A stretch of DNA of 64,000 bases from Phaeodactylum tricornutum CCAP 1055/1 (lineage: Eukaryota > Bacillariophyta > Bacillariophyceae > Surirellales > Neidiaceae). The position numbers and the translations under genes were made by a program. Positions 9,279 through 18,054 of the stretch are shown here, one piece after another. Each line of letters begins with the position of its first letter. Within the stretch, counting starts at the first letter, position 1. The notes beneath the pieces are model-generated. The model ran no database searches. It saw nothing but the letters and a program-made list of their open reading frames with translations, and was not told the DNA's origin. The stretch spans positions 359,196 to 423,195 of the forward strand of contig NC_011692.1 in assembly GCF_000150955.2 (NCBI RefSeq). Direction: 5' to 3'.

Positions 9279-10625
9279 TTACGACGTTGACTGTTGGGTA
9301 GTCTTGGGCTCTTGTGGTGCGGTAGCGGCCAAGAAGAGTGCGAACAAAAAGGCACAACCGCCGACGGCTCCCTGGACCCCGACGGTTTCCCCCAGAAACG
9401 CGTACGCCAGCATACTGCTCCACAAAGGCTGGGAGGCAAAAATGGTTTGGGCTCGGGTCGGACCGACCGCCTGCATGCCGCCAACTTGTAGAAAGGTTGC
9501 GAGTGCGTTGACAATAAGTCCGCTCCATAAAATAACGGGTACGAGGAGACCGGACGTGGCCCAATCCGGGTTGGCCCGGAAAAAGTCGACCGTGTCACCA
9601 CTGGCGACGGTGGCGCAGAGGGCGACGGACAAGGCCGCCTGCGTAGCAACCTTGGTGGTGACGAGTTGTTTACGAGGTACTTGCTTGCCCCATTTGAAGG
9701 TCTGAATATCGTAAAAGCTGTAAAAGACGGCGGCGCCCACGCAGAGGGCGTCTCCGGTAGCCTGCTGTTGAGCAGCAACCGCTGTGGTGGCGGCTCCACT
9801 GGGGTCCTGGGTAAAGGCGTAAACTCCGAGCAAGGCTAGCCCAACAGCGAACTGAATCTGTCGGGGAATTTTTTCACCCTGCAGCCCTTGCACCACGGGA
9901 ACAATCAGTGTGGTGAGTTGGATCAAAAAGGCCCCGTGATCGGCCGTGGTGAGACTCAATCCGTAGAGGTGTGCGGTTGTGCCGAGGAACTTCCAAAGGC
10001 CGAGCTCCATACCACCCAAGACGTGTTGTACGTTCGCGTTGGGAGAGGACGTTGGGTCGACAACGTCTCCGTTCGAGGGAATGCTGTCCGCAGCCTCCTC
10101 GGTTGGCAACGCTGCCGAGGCGGTAGCCGCGAGATTGGACACGGTGGGTGTTCGTCGATCCAGCAAGGGTCCACCCACCAAAAGGCCAAGCAGTGCAACT
10201 ACACTAACTCCAGCATTCAACAAAAATGGTGAAGGACCACCGTTAGCAAAGGCAGCGTGCCATAGGGGATTACAGGAGGCGTTGAGAAGCGTTATGAATC
10301 CGATAGTCAGAAAGCCTCTCTGGTATTCGTCCTCTTTCATACTCGCGAGGAACGGGTTCGTTTCGTCGGCTTCTGTGGGACTGCTCGGGCTGGAAACACG
10401 TTTTTTGCTAGTCTCCGTCAACGAGTCCGAGTTGCTAATCATGTGGACCCTCCGCCGTGTGGCGTGGTTGATATGAATCCGTGCCGCGTGCCGTACGGGC
10501 ACGACTCGTCTCGATAGTAACGACGGGACCGCAACGAGCCCTTGACACCGAGTCGGGAATGTTCCAATACATATCAGGGTCAGTATTACTATTACCAACG
10601 GAGAGCATGGCGTGCCAAGTTTCAT
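9279..10625 (-). CDS. EamA/DMT-family transporter
   Basis: The protein has 448 residues, starting with an ATG at 10625. An N-terminal signal-like segment (SPLVIVILTLICIGTFPTRC) is followed by a basic, Ser/Arg-rich stretch that could be a transit peptide. About ten hydrophobic helices then follow in two halves. The last contains QTIFASQPLWSSMLAYAFLGE, the typical end-of-repeat motif of EamA drug/metabolite transporters. A bipartite presequence would place it in a plastid envelope membrane, but the residue after the likely signal cleavage is not the aromatic typical of ASAFAP motifs, so location is uncertain. Substrate unknown. It is convergent with the rhamnosyltransferase-like gene and divergent from ISCA2. 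Confidence 0.75.
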   Translation of the reverse strand: MKLGTPCSPLVIVILTLICIGTFPTRCQGLVAVPSLLSRRVVPVRHAARIHINHATRRRVHMISNSDSLTETSKKRVSSPSSPTEADETNPFLASMKEDEYQRGFLTIGFITLLNASCNPLWHAAFANGGPSPFLLNAGVSVVALLGLLVGGPLLDRRTPTVSNLAATASAALPTEEAADSIPSNGDVVDPTSSPNANVQHVLGGMELGLWKFLGTTAHLYGLSLTTADHGAFLIQLTTLIVPVVQGLQGEKIPRQIQFAVGLALLGVYAFTQDPSGAATTAVAAQQQATGDALCVGAAVFYSFYDIQTFKWGKQVPRKQLVTTKVATQAALSVALCATVASGDTVDFFRANPDWATSGLLVPVILWSGLIVNALATFLQVGGMQAVGPTRAQTIFASQPLWSSMLAYAFLGETVGVQGAVGGCAFLFALFLAATAPQEPKTTQQSTS

Positions 10626-11491
10626 ACTGTATCAGCTGCCGGGAAGTTGTGGGAGCCGAGATGGATGCTGGCGTAGAAGGAAACGGAAAGTTCCGAGTCC
10701 GGACAAAGAGAGAGGGAGAGGTCGAATGCGAAAGCGAGAGAAGACCAACCCCTGTGAGTGTACTGGTGTTTGTGTGTGTGTCGACAAGTAGAAAGAGTCC
10801 CACCGAACGCAATGGAAGATAAGAGGGCAGTAGTAGTTGGCTTGTAGCGTCCTCGATTGGATCGCTTCTGGGCTCGTTGACGGTGAAAGCTGGTGTTCGT
10901 ATGCTCGTTTGTTGGTGCGACGGGTCTCTCTAGTGCCCCGACGACTAACTAGCTAGCTAGATGTCTCCGTACCGTAGTCCCTTGTATGTTCTTGTGGAGA
11001 GCTGCTCCCTGTCGGCGGATTCGAGAATATATTGGTACGGTGGCGTTTCTAGCTAACTGTTGGTAAGTTACTGTTACCTCCTGACGATACACACCCGACC
11101 GGTATCTAACAATAAAAAAAGATGCCGAAACAGATTCGGAATTTGTTCGTCGGTTTCGGCAATCGGAACTTCGAAGTTCGGCGACGTGTGTTAGTACACC
11201 CGCCGGCTTTCTATGGAGTGCTCACAATAAACCCGGAGATAAGTGAATCTACGTCATCGGTCCCCGTCGAAGAAAGCTACTTGTGGGTAGTAGTAGTAGT
11301 GCAGACACAGACTCAACCACGATTGATGCCCAGCAATCCCACTGCGGCGACACTATGGCCACAATGGGAACGATCCGGGTTCACTGTCAATTCCATTTTT
11401 ATTAATAATATCATTGATAGCTTGGTTGCCATTGTTTTCGGTGAAAGCGTGACCGTATCGGCTACTGTCTGTATCTATTATTGCTAGCGGT
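10626..11491. other. intergenic, divergent promoter region
   Basis: This lies between the EamA transporter and ISCA2. It contains TTGACGGTGAA at 10877 and TTCACTGTCAA at 11380-11390, close relatives of the recurring TTGACTGTGAA motif. An open frame at 11122-11487 has no recognisable features and looks like leader sequence. Confidence 0.45.
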
Positions 11492-12175
11492 ATGATGAAG
11501 ATGGCTGCGACTCGAGCAACGATTCGGCTGGGCCGCGCCCTTCGGCCCGTCCGGTCGGTCTCTCAAGCCATTCGCACGTCGACCTGTATTGCGACTACAC
11601 AACAAAGTCTCATACCATCACTCGTGGTTCCCACAACCTCTTACCGAAGTATGGTGATGGTGACCCAAACCAAAGCGGATCACGGCTCGGGGGAGAACCT
11701 GGTTGCCTCCAACGACGACCAGAAGAAAAGTAGTCCCCACACGAGCTTACCAACGCCAACGACCGTACCAGCCGACGATACTCACCAATCGCAATTGCTG
11801 GTCACCGATTCCTGCTGGAACCGTGTCCGCACCTTGGCGGCTCGCAAACAACAGAGTCTCGATGACGTCTATTTGCGCGTATTCGTCGACGCGGGGGGTT
11901 GTTCCGGATTCACCTACCAATTCGAATTGGACCAGGAAGCTCTCGCAGCGGATGACGTTGTCTTTGTGCAACCGCATAGCGACGGCAACGGTACCGCCCG
12001 CGTTGTGGTGGACGAAACCTCACTCAACTACATACGCGGATCTACCATTAATTACGTCCAGGAAATGATCAAGAGCAGCTTCGAGGTTCAGGAAAATCCA
12101 CAGTCGGAATCGGCCTGTGGCTGCGGCAGTTCCTTTGCCCTCAAAAACTTTGCCGCCAACCCTGCTTTAGATTGA
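11492..12175 (+). CDS. ISCA2: mitochondrial A-type Fe-S cluster assembly protein ISCA2
   Basis: The protein has 227 residues. The first ~100 are basic and Ser/Thr-rich with no acidic residues at the very start (MMKMAATRATIRLGRALRPVRS), typical of a mitochondrial presequence, followed by a low-complexity linker. The C-terminal ~110 residues are an A-type carrier domain (HesB/IscA/SufA family) with the three cluster-binding cysteines: C137 in DAGGCSGF, and C209 and C211 in SACGCGSSF. ISCA2 acts with ISCA1 and IBA57 in making [4Fe-4S] clusters for mitochondrial enzymes such as aconitase and lipoate synthase. The domain is complete and the stop follows shortly after the C-x-C motif, as usual for the family. 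Confidence 0.9.
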   Translation: MMKMAATRATIRLGRALRPVRSVSQAIRTSTCIATTQQSLIPSLVVPTTSYRSMVMVTQTKADHGSGENLVASNDDQKKSSPHTSLPTPTTVPADDTHQSQLLVTDSCWNRVRTLAARKQQSLDDVYLRVFVDAGGCSGFTYQFELDQEALAADDVVFVQPHSDGNGTARVVVDETSLNYIRGSTINYVQEMIKSSFEVQENPQSESACGCGSSFALKNFAANPALD

Positions 12176-12342
12176 AAACTAGCTGAAAACCACAAAGCAC
12201 AGCGTTTTACAAAAATCGATCCGCAATTCCTCCTAGATTTTGTGTACATATATCTTTTGTTGTTGCTATAGCTAGCTAGCTGATTGGGTCAAGTTAGTTA
12301 CCCTTGTATAAAGGGTTCGTTGTTACGCAAGCTGCGGGTCGC

Positions 12343-14025
12343 CTATGACCGTGTCCGTGCGAAGCGCCCAACTATCCGTGCCGGCTCGCCATCACACACT
12401 TGGCTAGGACTCACAACTCCGTATCGGGTCAAGATATCGGATGCTTGCTGTAACAAGGCCAAGTCCTGTGGCAAAGCACGCTGCGATTGCGGATTCTCGA
12501 GTGTGCTCCGCAGCGGATCAAAGGCCTCGGAAAACTCGCGAGCCAGATTTCCGTCAGGCCGCACCACCGCATTGTTCAAGTGACACGGAACTACCCGTTG
12601 CATATCCCCGAAGCGGGTCGTGACGCGATCAACCCATGCCAGGGTTGCCACGGGCTCGCGATCTAGAATCAGCTTGGTGAGAATAGGTGGACAAAACAAT
12701 TTACCGTCTTGGGAGATAGCATCAAAACTAGGCACATCGACGGTATCGTCCTTCCAGCTCCAAGGATACAGGGTGTCGCCAGGAATAGCACCGGCTCCCA
12801 AATTCCGCATTGGGGATGGAACTTGTTGAGATTCCCGCAAGGCCTGTGATACGGTTTTGACTTCAATTTGCGAAGGGAAAAATACTAGTCCAAACTGAAC
12901 CATACGGCGCCAGCCCCTTTGGCGTGTTTCCGCATCGTCTGTTGCTAGTTCCATAGCATTATTTCGCGCGTGGAACAGAAGGGCGCGGGGATCCTCCTGG
13001 ATAATTGCAGGTGCGTCCTTGGTAACGGAACAAACAACATCGGTCACCAGGAGAGAATGTGTGGACTTGTGGTAGAATGCCGTTTCAGAGAAAGCACCAA
13101 CCGATTGAAAGTGAAATGGTCCCAGTGTTTCGAAATCAAAATCGTGGGCCCATTCAGGCAGTGAGTTTCTACTTCCGGAAGGGTTGATGGTAGTAGGCAA
13201 TTCTTGAAGACGGTTGCTTCCTACTTGGGGCAGTCCATAGAAAGACAAAGGCAGGTTAAGGGGAAAGCTCCATTGCCCTGGTTGAACCCAGGCGCTAGCG
13301 TTGGGGTATTGTCGACAAAAGGAGCAAAAAGCAGCCTTGTGTTCGAGTGCCACTGTGCCCAAGACTATATGGCGGACAGGCCCGTGCTGGGCTTCTAGCG
13401 AGTGCATATGCCGGAGCATCTCTGGGGTTGGTGCGACAGGATTGTACACCCACAGTCCACCGCCACTTGAATTTGAGAGTTTGACCACAATCTGCCGCAC
13501 GGGAACGTTGACGTTCACAATACCTTGAATCTGATCGTGCGTCCACATAAGGTTGGGAATCACTGTTTCTTGCAACGTTTTCCTTCTCGTTCGAGTACCC
13601 GCCAACGGTAGTAAAGAAAAGGCTACCTTGCCGATTGGCCAGTAGGTGTCTTTCGTCAATGGCGGGGTTGGTACCAGATAACTAGGGGGTGTCACGGCTG
13701 AAGCGGGAGAAGTGGCGAGAACAGTAGAGGAGAAAAATGTCGTCGTCGTTGTTGCTGCAGTCAGAAAAAAACCACGACGGGTCCGACGCGACACTGTCCG
13801 AGCAAGTTGATCCCTCCGTTCGACAGCGCCTTCATCGGCAATATTCTGTAATTTTGAATGCAGACAGCTTCTGTCATTTTTAGACGGAACCCGATGTGAA
13901 AGCGAAACCGTGTACAACTCGTTTGAACTGTGAGTGGTGCCGACAAAGCCTAGGACTTCTCGTAACCGAGCAAGCAAACCAATCCAAAGAAGCAATCGAA
14001 AAGTATATATTTGGCAGTGCTCCAT
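12343..14025 (-). CDS. DUF4336 protein with apparent thylakoid-lumen targeting
   Basis: The protein has 560 residues from the first ATG at 14025. The N-terminus looks tripartite. There is a signal peptide (hydrophobic LLLWIGLLARL) ending at VLG|FVG with the +1 Phe required in diatom plastid preproteins. A Ser/Lys/Arg-rich transit-like stretch follows, then a second signal with a twin-arginine core (SRRTRRGFFL), a hydrophobic Ala/Thr run and an ASPASA|V cleavage site. The mature part begins near VTPPSYLVPTPP. The block WTHDQIQGIVNVNVPVRQ, with LWVYNPVAPTPE and HIVLGTVALEHK, matches DUF4336, a family of cyanobacteria, algae and plants distantly resembling the metallo-beta-lactamase fold. The reaction is unknown. 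Targeting is read from sequence and is an inference. Confidence 0.78.
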   Translation of the reverse strand: MEHCQIYTFRLLLWIGLLARLREVLGFVGTTHSSNELYTVSLSHRVPSKNDRSCLHSKLQNIADEGAVERRDQLARTVSRRTRRGFFLTAATTTTTFFSSTVLATSPASAVTPPSYLVPTPPLTKDTYWPIGKVAFSLLPLAGTRTRRKTLQETVIPNLMWTHDQIQGIVNVNVPVRQIVVKLSNSSGGGLWVYNPVAPTPEMLRHMHSLEAQHGPVRHIVLGTVALEHKAAFCSFCRQYPNASAWVQPGQWSFPLNLPLSFYGLPQVGSNRLQELPTTINPSGSRNSLPEWAHDFDFETLGPFHFQSVGAFSETAFYHKSTHSLLVTDVVCSVTKDAPAIIQEDPRALLFHARNNAMELATDDAETRQRGWRRMVQFGLVFFPSQIEVKTVSQALRESQQVPSPMRNLGAGAIPGDTLYPWSWKDDTVDVPSFDAISQDGKLFCPPILTKLILDREPVATLAWVDRVTTRFGDMQRVVPCHLNNAVVRPDGNLAREFSEAFDPLRSTLENPQSQRALPQDLALLQQASDILTRYGVVSPSQVCDGEPARIVGRFARTRS

Positions 14026-14889
14026 TTCGGAACAAGAAATCAAAAGTCAGCAAGAGTTTGCTTAATAAGTCTGCGTCCTTCCTTATTCAAAAGCTTCCAG
14101 CATGTACAGGTGCCTGGAGAGCTTCAGTCAGCTTCGTAACGTCGGCATTCGGCTTTCTGTTACACATCACATTATGTCTCTGTTTCCCCGTACTAATGGA
14201 AGCGAAGGGATTCGAAGGGTAGGTAGGGTGGTGGTCGACGTTGGGAAGACACCCGATTCCAGAAAGCACAGTAGACTACCAACTACTATAGATAATGATG
14301 TTTGACTGTGAGTATTCCCTACAAACCCAAAAGTAGGAGTAGGTACACAAAGTTCCGGATTCCTCATGAAGGAAAATCATCCCTACCTCTCTTTCTGTTT
14401 TGTTTTGTCATTGACCATCAATGAGCTCTACAATGGTCCAAGAAATTCAACTCTATTGGTCGGCATTGACAGTGAAACCAACAACGAGTCTAATCCCTTC
14501 AATGTGAGTGTGAAATATGGAAACTGTCGCTGGCGTCGAAAAATGGACAAAACGATAATCAGGATCGGACTCCGGTCGTCATATAGTAGCATCAAGCGAG
14601 AAATGTGGTTGCACAGCGTACCAAGTAACATACTTGTAAGATATATTACCAGAGATGCACTGTATGATAAGCTGGATTGCTGTGAGGCCGAACGGAAGAT
14701 AGCAACATGCTATCAACTACTGCGGTATCCTCCAGATTGACAATAATGTGCATGTAGAGTAGTTTGGAACTATTCATTAAAGGAACTGGGAGCGCAATGC
14801 TGGTTTGCCTACATAATTTATTTGATTCTGAAAAACAGAATACGCGGAAATCTCTGCCACTGGAACCACGCCGTCTACACTCTCAAACC
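14026..14889. other. intergenic
   Basis: This stretch lies upstream of the DUF4336 gene and downstream of nothing on the plus strand. It holds TTGACTGTGAG at 14302 and TTGACAGTGAA at 14466. A 124-codon plus-strand ORF (14366-14740) has no recognised motif and atypical composition; probably not a gene. Confidence 0.45.
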
Positions 14890-16059
14890 TCATGACGATT
14901 CGCCTCGAAAAGTGGCGTAGGAGAACGAAGCCGACGTCGACGGTTCACTCATGCTGGCATCATCGTACGAAACTTCTTCCAACAAAGCTGCGCCTGGATT
15001 GGTTCCCGTGGCCGCGGCCTCGGCCTCTTGGGCTTCGTCCGTACTGCTGCCCCGCTGGTAGTGTTCCGCCCGAGTCTGGTGAACGCGTTTCATGGCAACG
15101 GCACGGACCTTGGCCATGCGAGCATCCCACGCGTACACAATTCCCGTTCCGGCCACAACATCGTGCAACAAGCGACCGTCGCGACGGGTTATTCCCATGA
15201 TCCCCAATATGGGCAGCACGGTCGTCGTCAGAGGTAGGATCGCGGTGCGCACCATCGCTTGTCGCAGCGATACATCCTCGCCGGTGCGGCTGCAGACGAC
15301 CTTGATGCCGACAATGGCCATGCCGAGAGTCTGTCCGGTAACAAGGACGGTCAAGAAAAAGCAGAGTACCCAGTATACACAGTACATGACAAAAACCCAC
15401 AGGGTGTCACGACTGACTTTTTTCCGTACTGTATCTGCGTCCGTATCCCTGACAAACAGAATCCAACAGAGTTGTAGGACAATGATAATGCCCGCAAAAC
15501 TGAGTGTTACAAACAAAGTATCCAAAAATATCGCAACGGCTTTGGAAATGAAGCCGGTGAAGTGACCTTGTACGGCAATGGCTTGGTCGATGCGTACTTT
15601 GGGACAGCGAGCAGCGCGAGGTCCATTGATAGCGGTAGGACCGGGAGACGGCGGCAGGCGCCCACCGTTTGCGTGGCTCCATTGGAAGCGGCGCATACGA
15701 AAGAAAATCAAATCTGCCACAACCAGCTGTGTACGTAGTTTGTCCAGAACCTGCGAAAAGACGCCGGTCGTGGATTGCGCAATGATCGCTCCCATATCGG
15801 ACCGGCCAACAATATCGTTGACGTCTACCCGCTCCAATACCGAGTTGATGTCCACTTTGGCAACATGTCGGTTCAGATCAACCCTATCTAACAGCCGATC
15901 GATGTCAACCTTGTCCAGCAACTCATTCATGTCTATACGTTGCAACAGACTGTTCACGTCCACTTTACGTACGACGCCGTCCACGTCGAGACATTCTACC
16001 ACCGGAGCGGCAACCGCTCCAATCGCTCGACCGCAAAGTTCCGCCATCGGATTGGTCAT
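14890..16059 (-). CDS. RDD-domain membrane protein with D-rich 9-residue repeats
   Basis: The protein has 389 residues. Residues about 24-89 carry seven imperfect repeats of the form [VI]D[VMIL][ND]xLLxx (for example KVDVNSLLQ, RIDMNELLD, KVDIDRLLD), predicted to form an amphipathic helical stalk. Similar repeats precede RDD domains in some bacterial proteins (recall). The RDD-type domain follows, with hydrophobic segments near AVAIFLDTLFVTLSFAGIIIVLQ, TLWVFVMYCVYWVLCFFLTVLV and QAMVRTAILPLTTTVLPIL, plus a GQTLGMAIVGIKVV motif. A Glu/Ala-rich tail ends the protein. RDD proteins are small-solute or ion transporters, or of unknown role. It is divergent from PIG-K. Confidence 0.8.
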   Translation of the reverse strand: MTNPMAELCGRAIGAVAAPVVECLDVDGVVRKVDVNSLLQRIDMNELLDKVDIDRLLDRVDLNRHVAKVDINSVLERVDVNDIVGRSDMGAIIAQSTTGVFSQVLDKLRTQLVVADLIFFRMRRFQWSHANGGRLPPSPGPTAINGPRAARCPKVRIDQAIAVQGHFTGFISKAVAIFLDTLFVTLSFAGIIIVLQLCWILFVRDTDADTVRKKVSRDTLWVFVMYCVYWVLCFFLTVLVTGQTLGMAIVGIKVVCSRTGEDVSLRQAMVRTAILPLTTTVLPILGIMGITRRDGRLLHDVVAGTGIVYAWDARMAKVRAVAMKRVHQTRAEHYQRGSSTDEAQEAEAAATGTNPGAALLEEVSYDDASMSEPSTSASFSYATFRGESS

Positions 16060-16448
16060 TTCGAAATTTGGAAGCTAGCGTGATATACAATCTTGCACAA
16101 TGCATGATTATGCTGGTAAGCGCATGGAGCTGAAAACAGAGATTTGTATTAGACTTCCATCGAAAAAATGAGAGGCTCGTCGAAATTCGTCGGTCGCCAG
16201 AAAAGTTTGTCGCATTGATTCAGGATTTGGTATATAGCGGCGGGTGTACTTTCACGCTGTATGCCGATTAGCTGACTGTGACAATGAGCGCGTCCCTTTT
16301 GCAATCGACCAATCCTATCAACGCTCCTGACAGAAAAGCCGGCACCAAAGATTGTGAACATAGACAAGAAGCGGAAAACGTGGCAGCAAGGAACTAAATT
16401 CATTGACAACAAACTACGAACCCAAGCCATTCGTGGCACGCGACAGAA
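16060..16448. other. divergent promoter, RDD / PIG-K
   Basis: This 389-bp region between two divergent genes contains CTGACTGTGAC at 16272-16282. No other structure seen. Confidence 0.45.
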
Positions 16449-17588
16449 ATGAGACAGCACTCCTGTATTTTAATCGTTACAAAAGCGGCAAAGACAACAC
16501 AAGTGCTATTCCGCTTCCTTTGTCTTTGCTTCATGACGAACATGTCGTTGGCTAGCCACACGTCCAATCATGCCGTCATTGTGGGTTCATCACGCTACTG
16601 GTTTAATTATCGCCACGAAGTCAATGCGTTGTCGATCTACACTCTCTTAAAAGACAACGGATTTCGCGACGAGAACATTGTCCTTATGCTCGCGGACGAA
16701 TATGCTATTAACCCACGCAACGTTTTGAAAAACGTGATGTACCCTGGAAATCGTAAACGATCCTTGTACGATAAGACCACAGAAATAGACTACCGCGGTG
16801 AGGATGTAACCGTACAAAACTTGGTCTTGGCTTTGACAGGACGGCAACGCAAAGGACTCGCCCAGCTACAGTCGGATCGCGATAGTCACATTTTGATCTA
16901 CTTGACGGGACACGGTGGAGATCAATTTTTCAAATTCCAAGATGTGGAAGAACTGCTGGCAACGGAAATTGCCTCGACGCTGGATCAGATGCATCGAGAC
17001 GGATTGTACGGGCAGGTCCTTTTGGTGGCCGACACGTGTCAAGCGTTTACGCTCGGTGACAAAATAACGGCTCCCAATGTCACCGTGATTGGGAGTTCAC
17101 TCCGGGACGAGTCGTCGTACGCACATCACTCTGACATGGAAATTGGGCTTGCTTCAATTGAGCGATACACGCACACTTTTATGGAGTACGTACGGGCCAA
17201 CGGGACATCGCATAGCCTTCAACAGTCCATGGTGGACGCGTATCCATTTTTAGTACAGCGGGCCCACATCGGGGCTAGGGATGATCTGTCTCCGCGCAAA
17301 CTTTCGCAAGTACCGCTGTCGGATTTTTTTGTAGCCCGCGAGAAGGCACAAAAACCCTTGTCCCCATCTCTGCGCATTCTTGAAGAATTTGAAAATACCC
17401 CAACGGTTCCATTGCGACCTCCGCCATTCCTATTCGGTTCTGAAGATCCAGTTTTGGAGCAAATGCAGCAGCCCGAGATGTCAGACCATGCATATATTGA
17501 AGGACAGCTAGAACCGAGCGATCCCTTTTTCCTTTTTTCTGTGGCCTTAACGCTCATAGCCTTTTCTTGGGCCAGCCTTCGCTGGTAG
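16449..17588 (+). CDS. PIGK: GPI-anchor transamidase catalytic subunit PIG-K/GPI8
   Basis: The protein has 379 residues. A signal peptide (residues ~1-33) precedes a C13-family cysteine protease domain starting NHAVIVGSSRYWFNYRHEVNAL. The catalytic dyad is visible as H155 in LTGHGGDQFFKFQD and C197 in VADTCQAFT, at positions very close to those of yeast and human enzymes. A hydrophobic segment at the extreme C-terminus (FFLFSVALTLIAFSWASL) anchors it in the ER membrane. The enzyme cleaves the C-terminal signal of precursor proteins and transfers a preformed GPI lipid, in a complex with GAA1, PIG-S, PIG-T and PIG-U. Complete, no intron needed. Confidence 0.95.
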   Translation: MRQHSCILIVTKAAKTTQVLFRFLCLCFMTNMSLASHTSNHAVIVGSSRYWFNYRHEVNALSIYTLLKDNGFRDENIVLMLADEYAINPRNVLKNVMYPGNRKRSLYDKTTEIDYRGEDVTVQNLVLALTGRQRKGLAQLQSDRDSHILIYLTGHGGDQFFKFQDVEELLATEIASTLDQMHRDGLYGQVLLVADTCQAFTLGDKITAPNVTVIGSSLRDESSYAHHSDMEIGLASIERYTHTFMEYVRANGTSHSLQQSMVDAYPFLVQRAHIGARDDLSPRKLSQVPLSDFFVAREKAQKPLSPSLRILEEFENTPTVPLRPPPFLFGSEDPVLEQMQQPEMSDHAYIEGQLEPSDPFFLFSVALTLIAFSWASLRW

Positions 17589-18054
17589 ATTCAATTCACT
17601 TCACAATTTTTCAGAGTTGGAGACTGTTTTTTTGTAAGAGGCTTGCTCGCGAAAGTCCCGAAAAAATCTTGACTTCACGTTGGGACCAAAATGCTTTTAC
17701 AACGGGGGATTTAAGTGGTCATCATCGAAGGACTCGCGTCTGAAGAAGAGTCAGTTGCATCTCTAGCCTCAATTGACGGAATTCGATAAAGCGGAATGGA
17801 GAGACTACCGATTACATTAACAGCCAAAAACGTCCTATCTACTCGCGTTCAATTCGGACATGGTAGAGTAACCGAGCTGTCTGGAGGATAGATCACTAAC
17901 TCTAGCGGCATCCAGAGGCCATCTTTGAGCGTGATGCAATTGACTCAGCTTGCCCCGGCTTGTCCAATTTTAGCGAGTTGTTGTCCCGTACACGCTCTCA
18001 ACCCAGCACTGACATCTTTCCGATCACATTCCCAGAAAAAGACCATTCCAATTT
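17589..18054. other. intergenic between convergent genes
   Basis: Presumed 3' UTRs of PIG-K and the metallophosphoesterase. No gene seen. Confidence 0.5.

Noticed and set aside
11122-11487. 121-codon ORF before ISCA2
   Set aside because: Out of the ISCA2 frame, low complexity; probably 5' leader.
14366-14740. 124-codon plus-strand ORF
   Set aside because: No motif, unlike codon usage, lies in a promoter region of a minus gene; likely chance.
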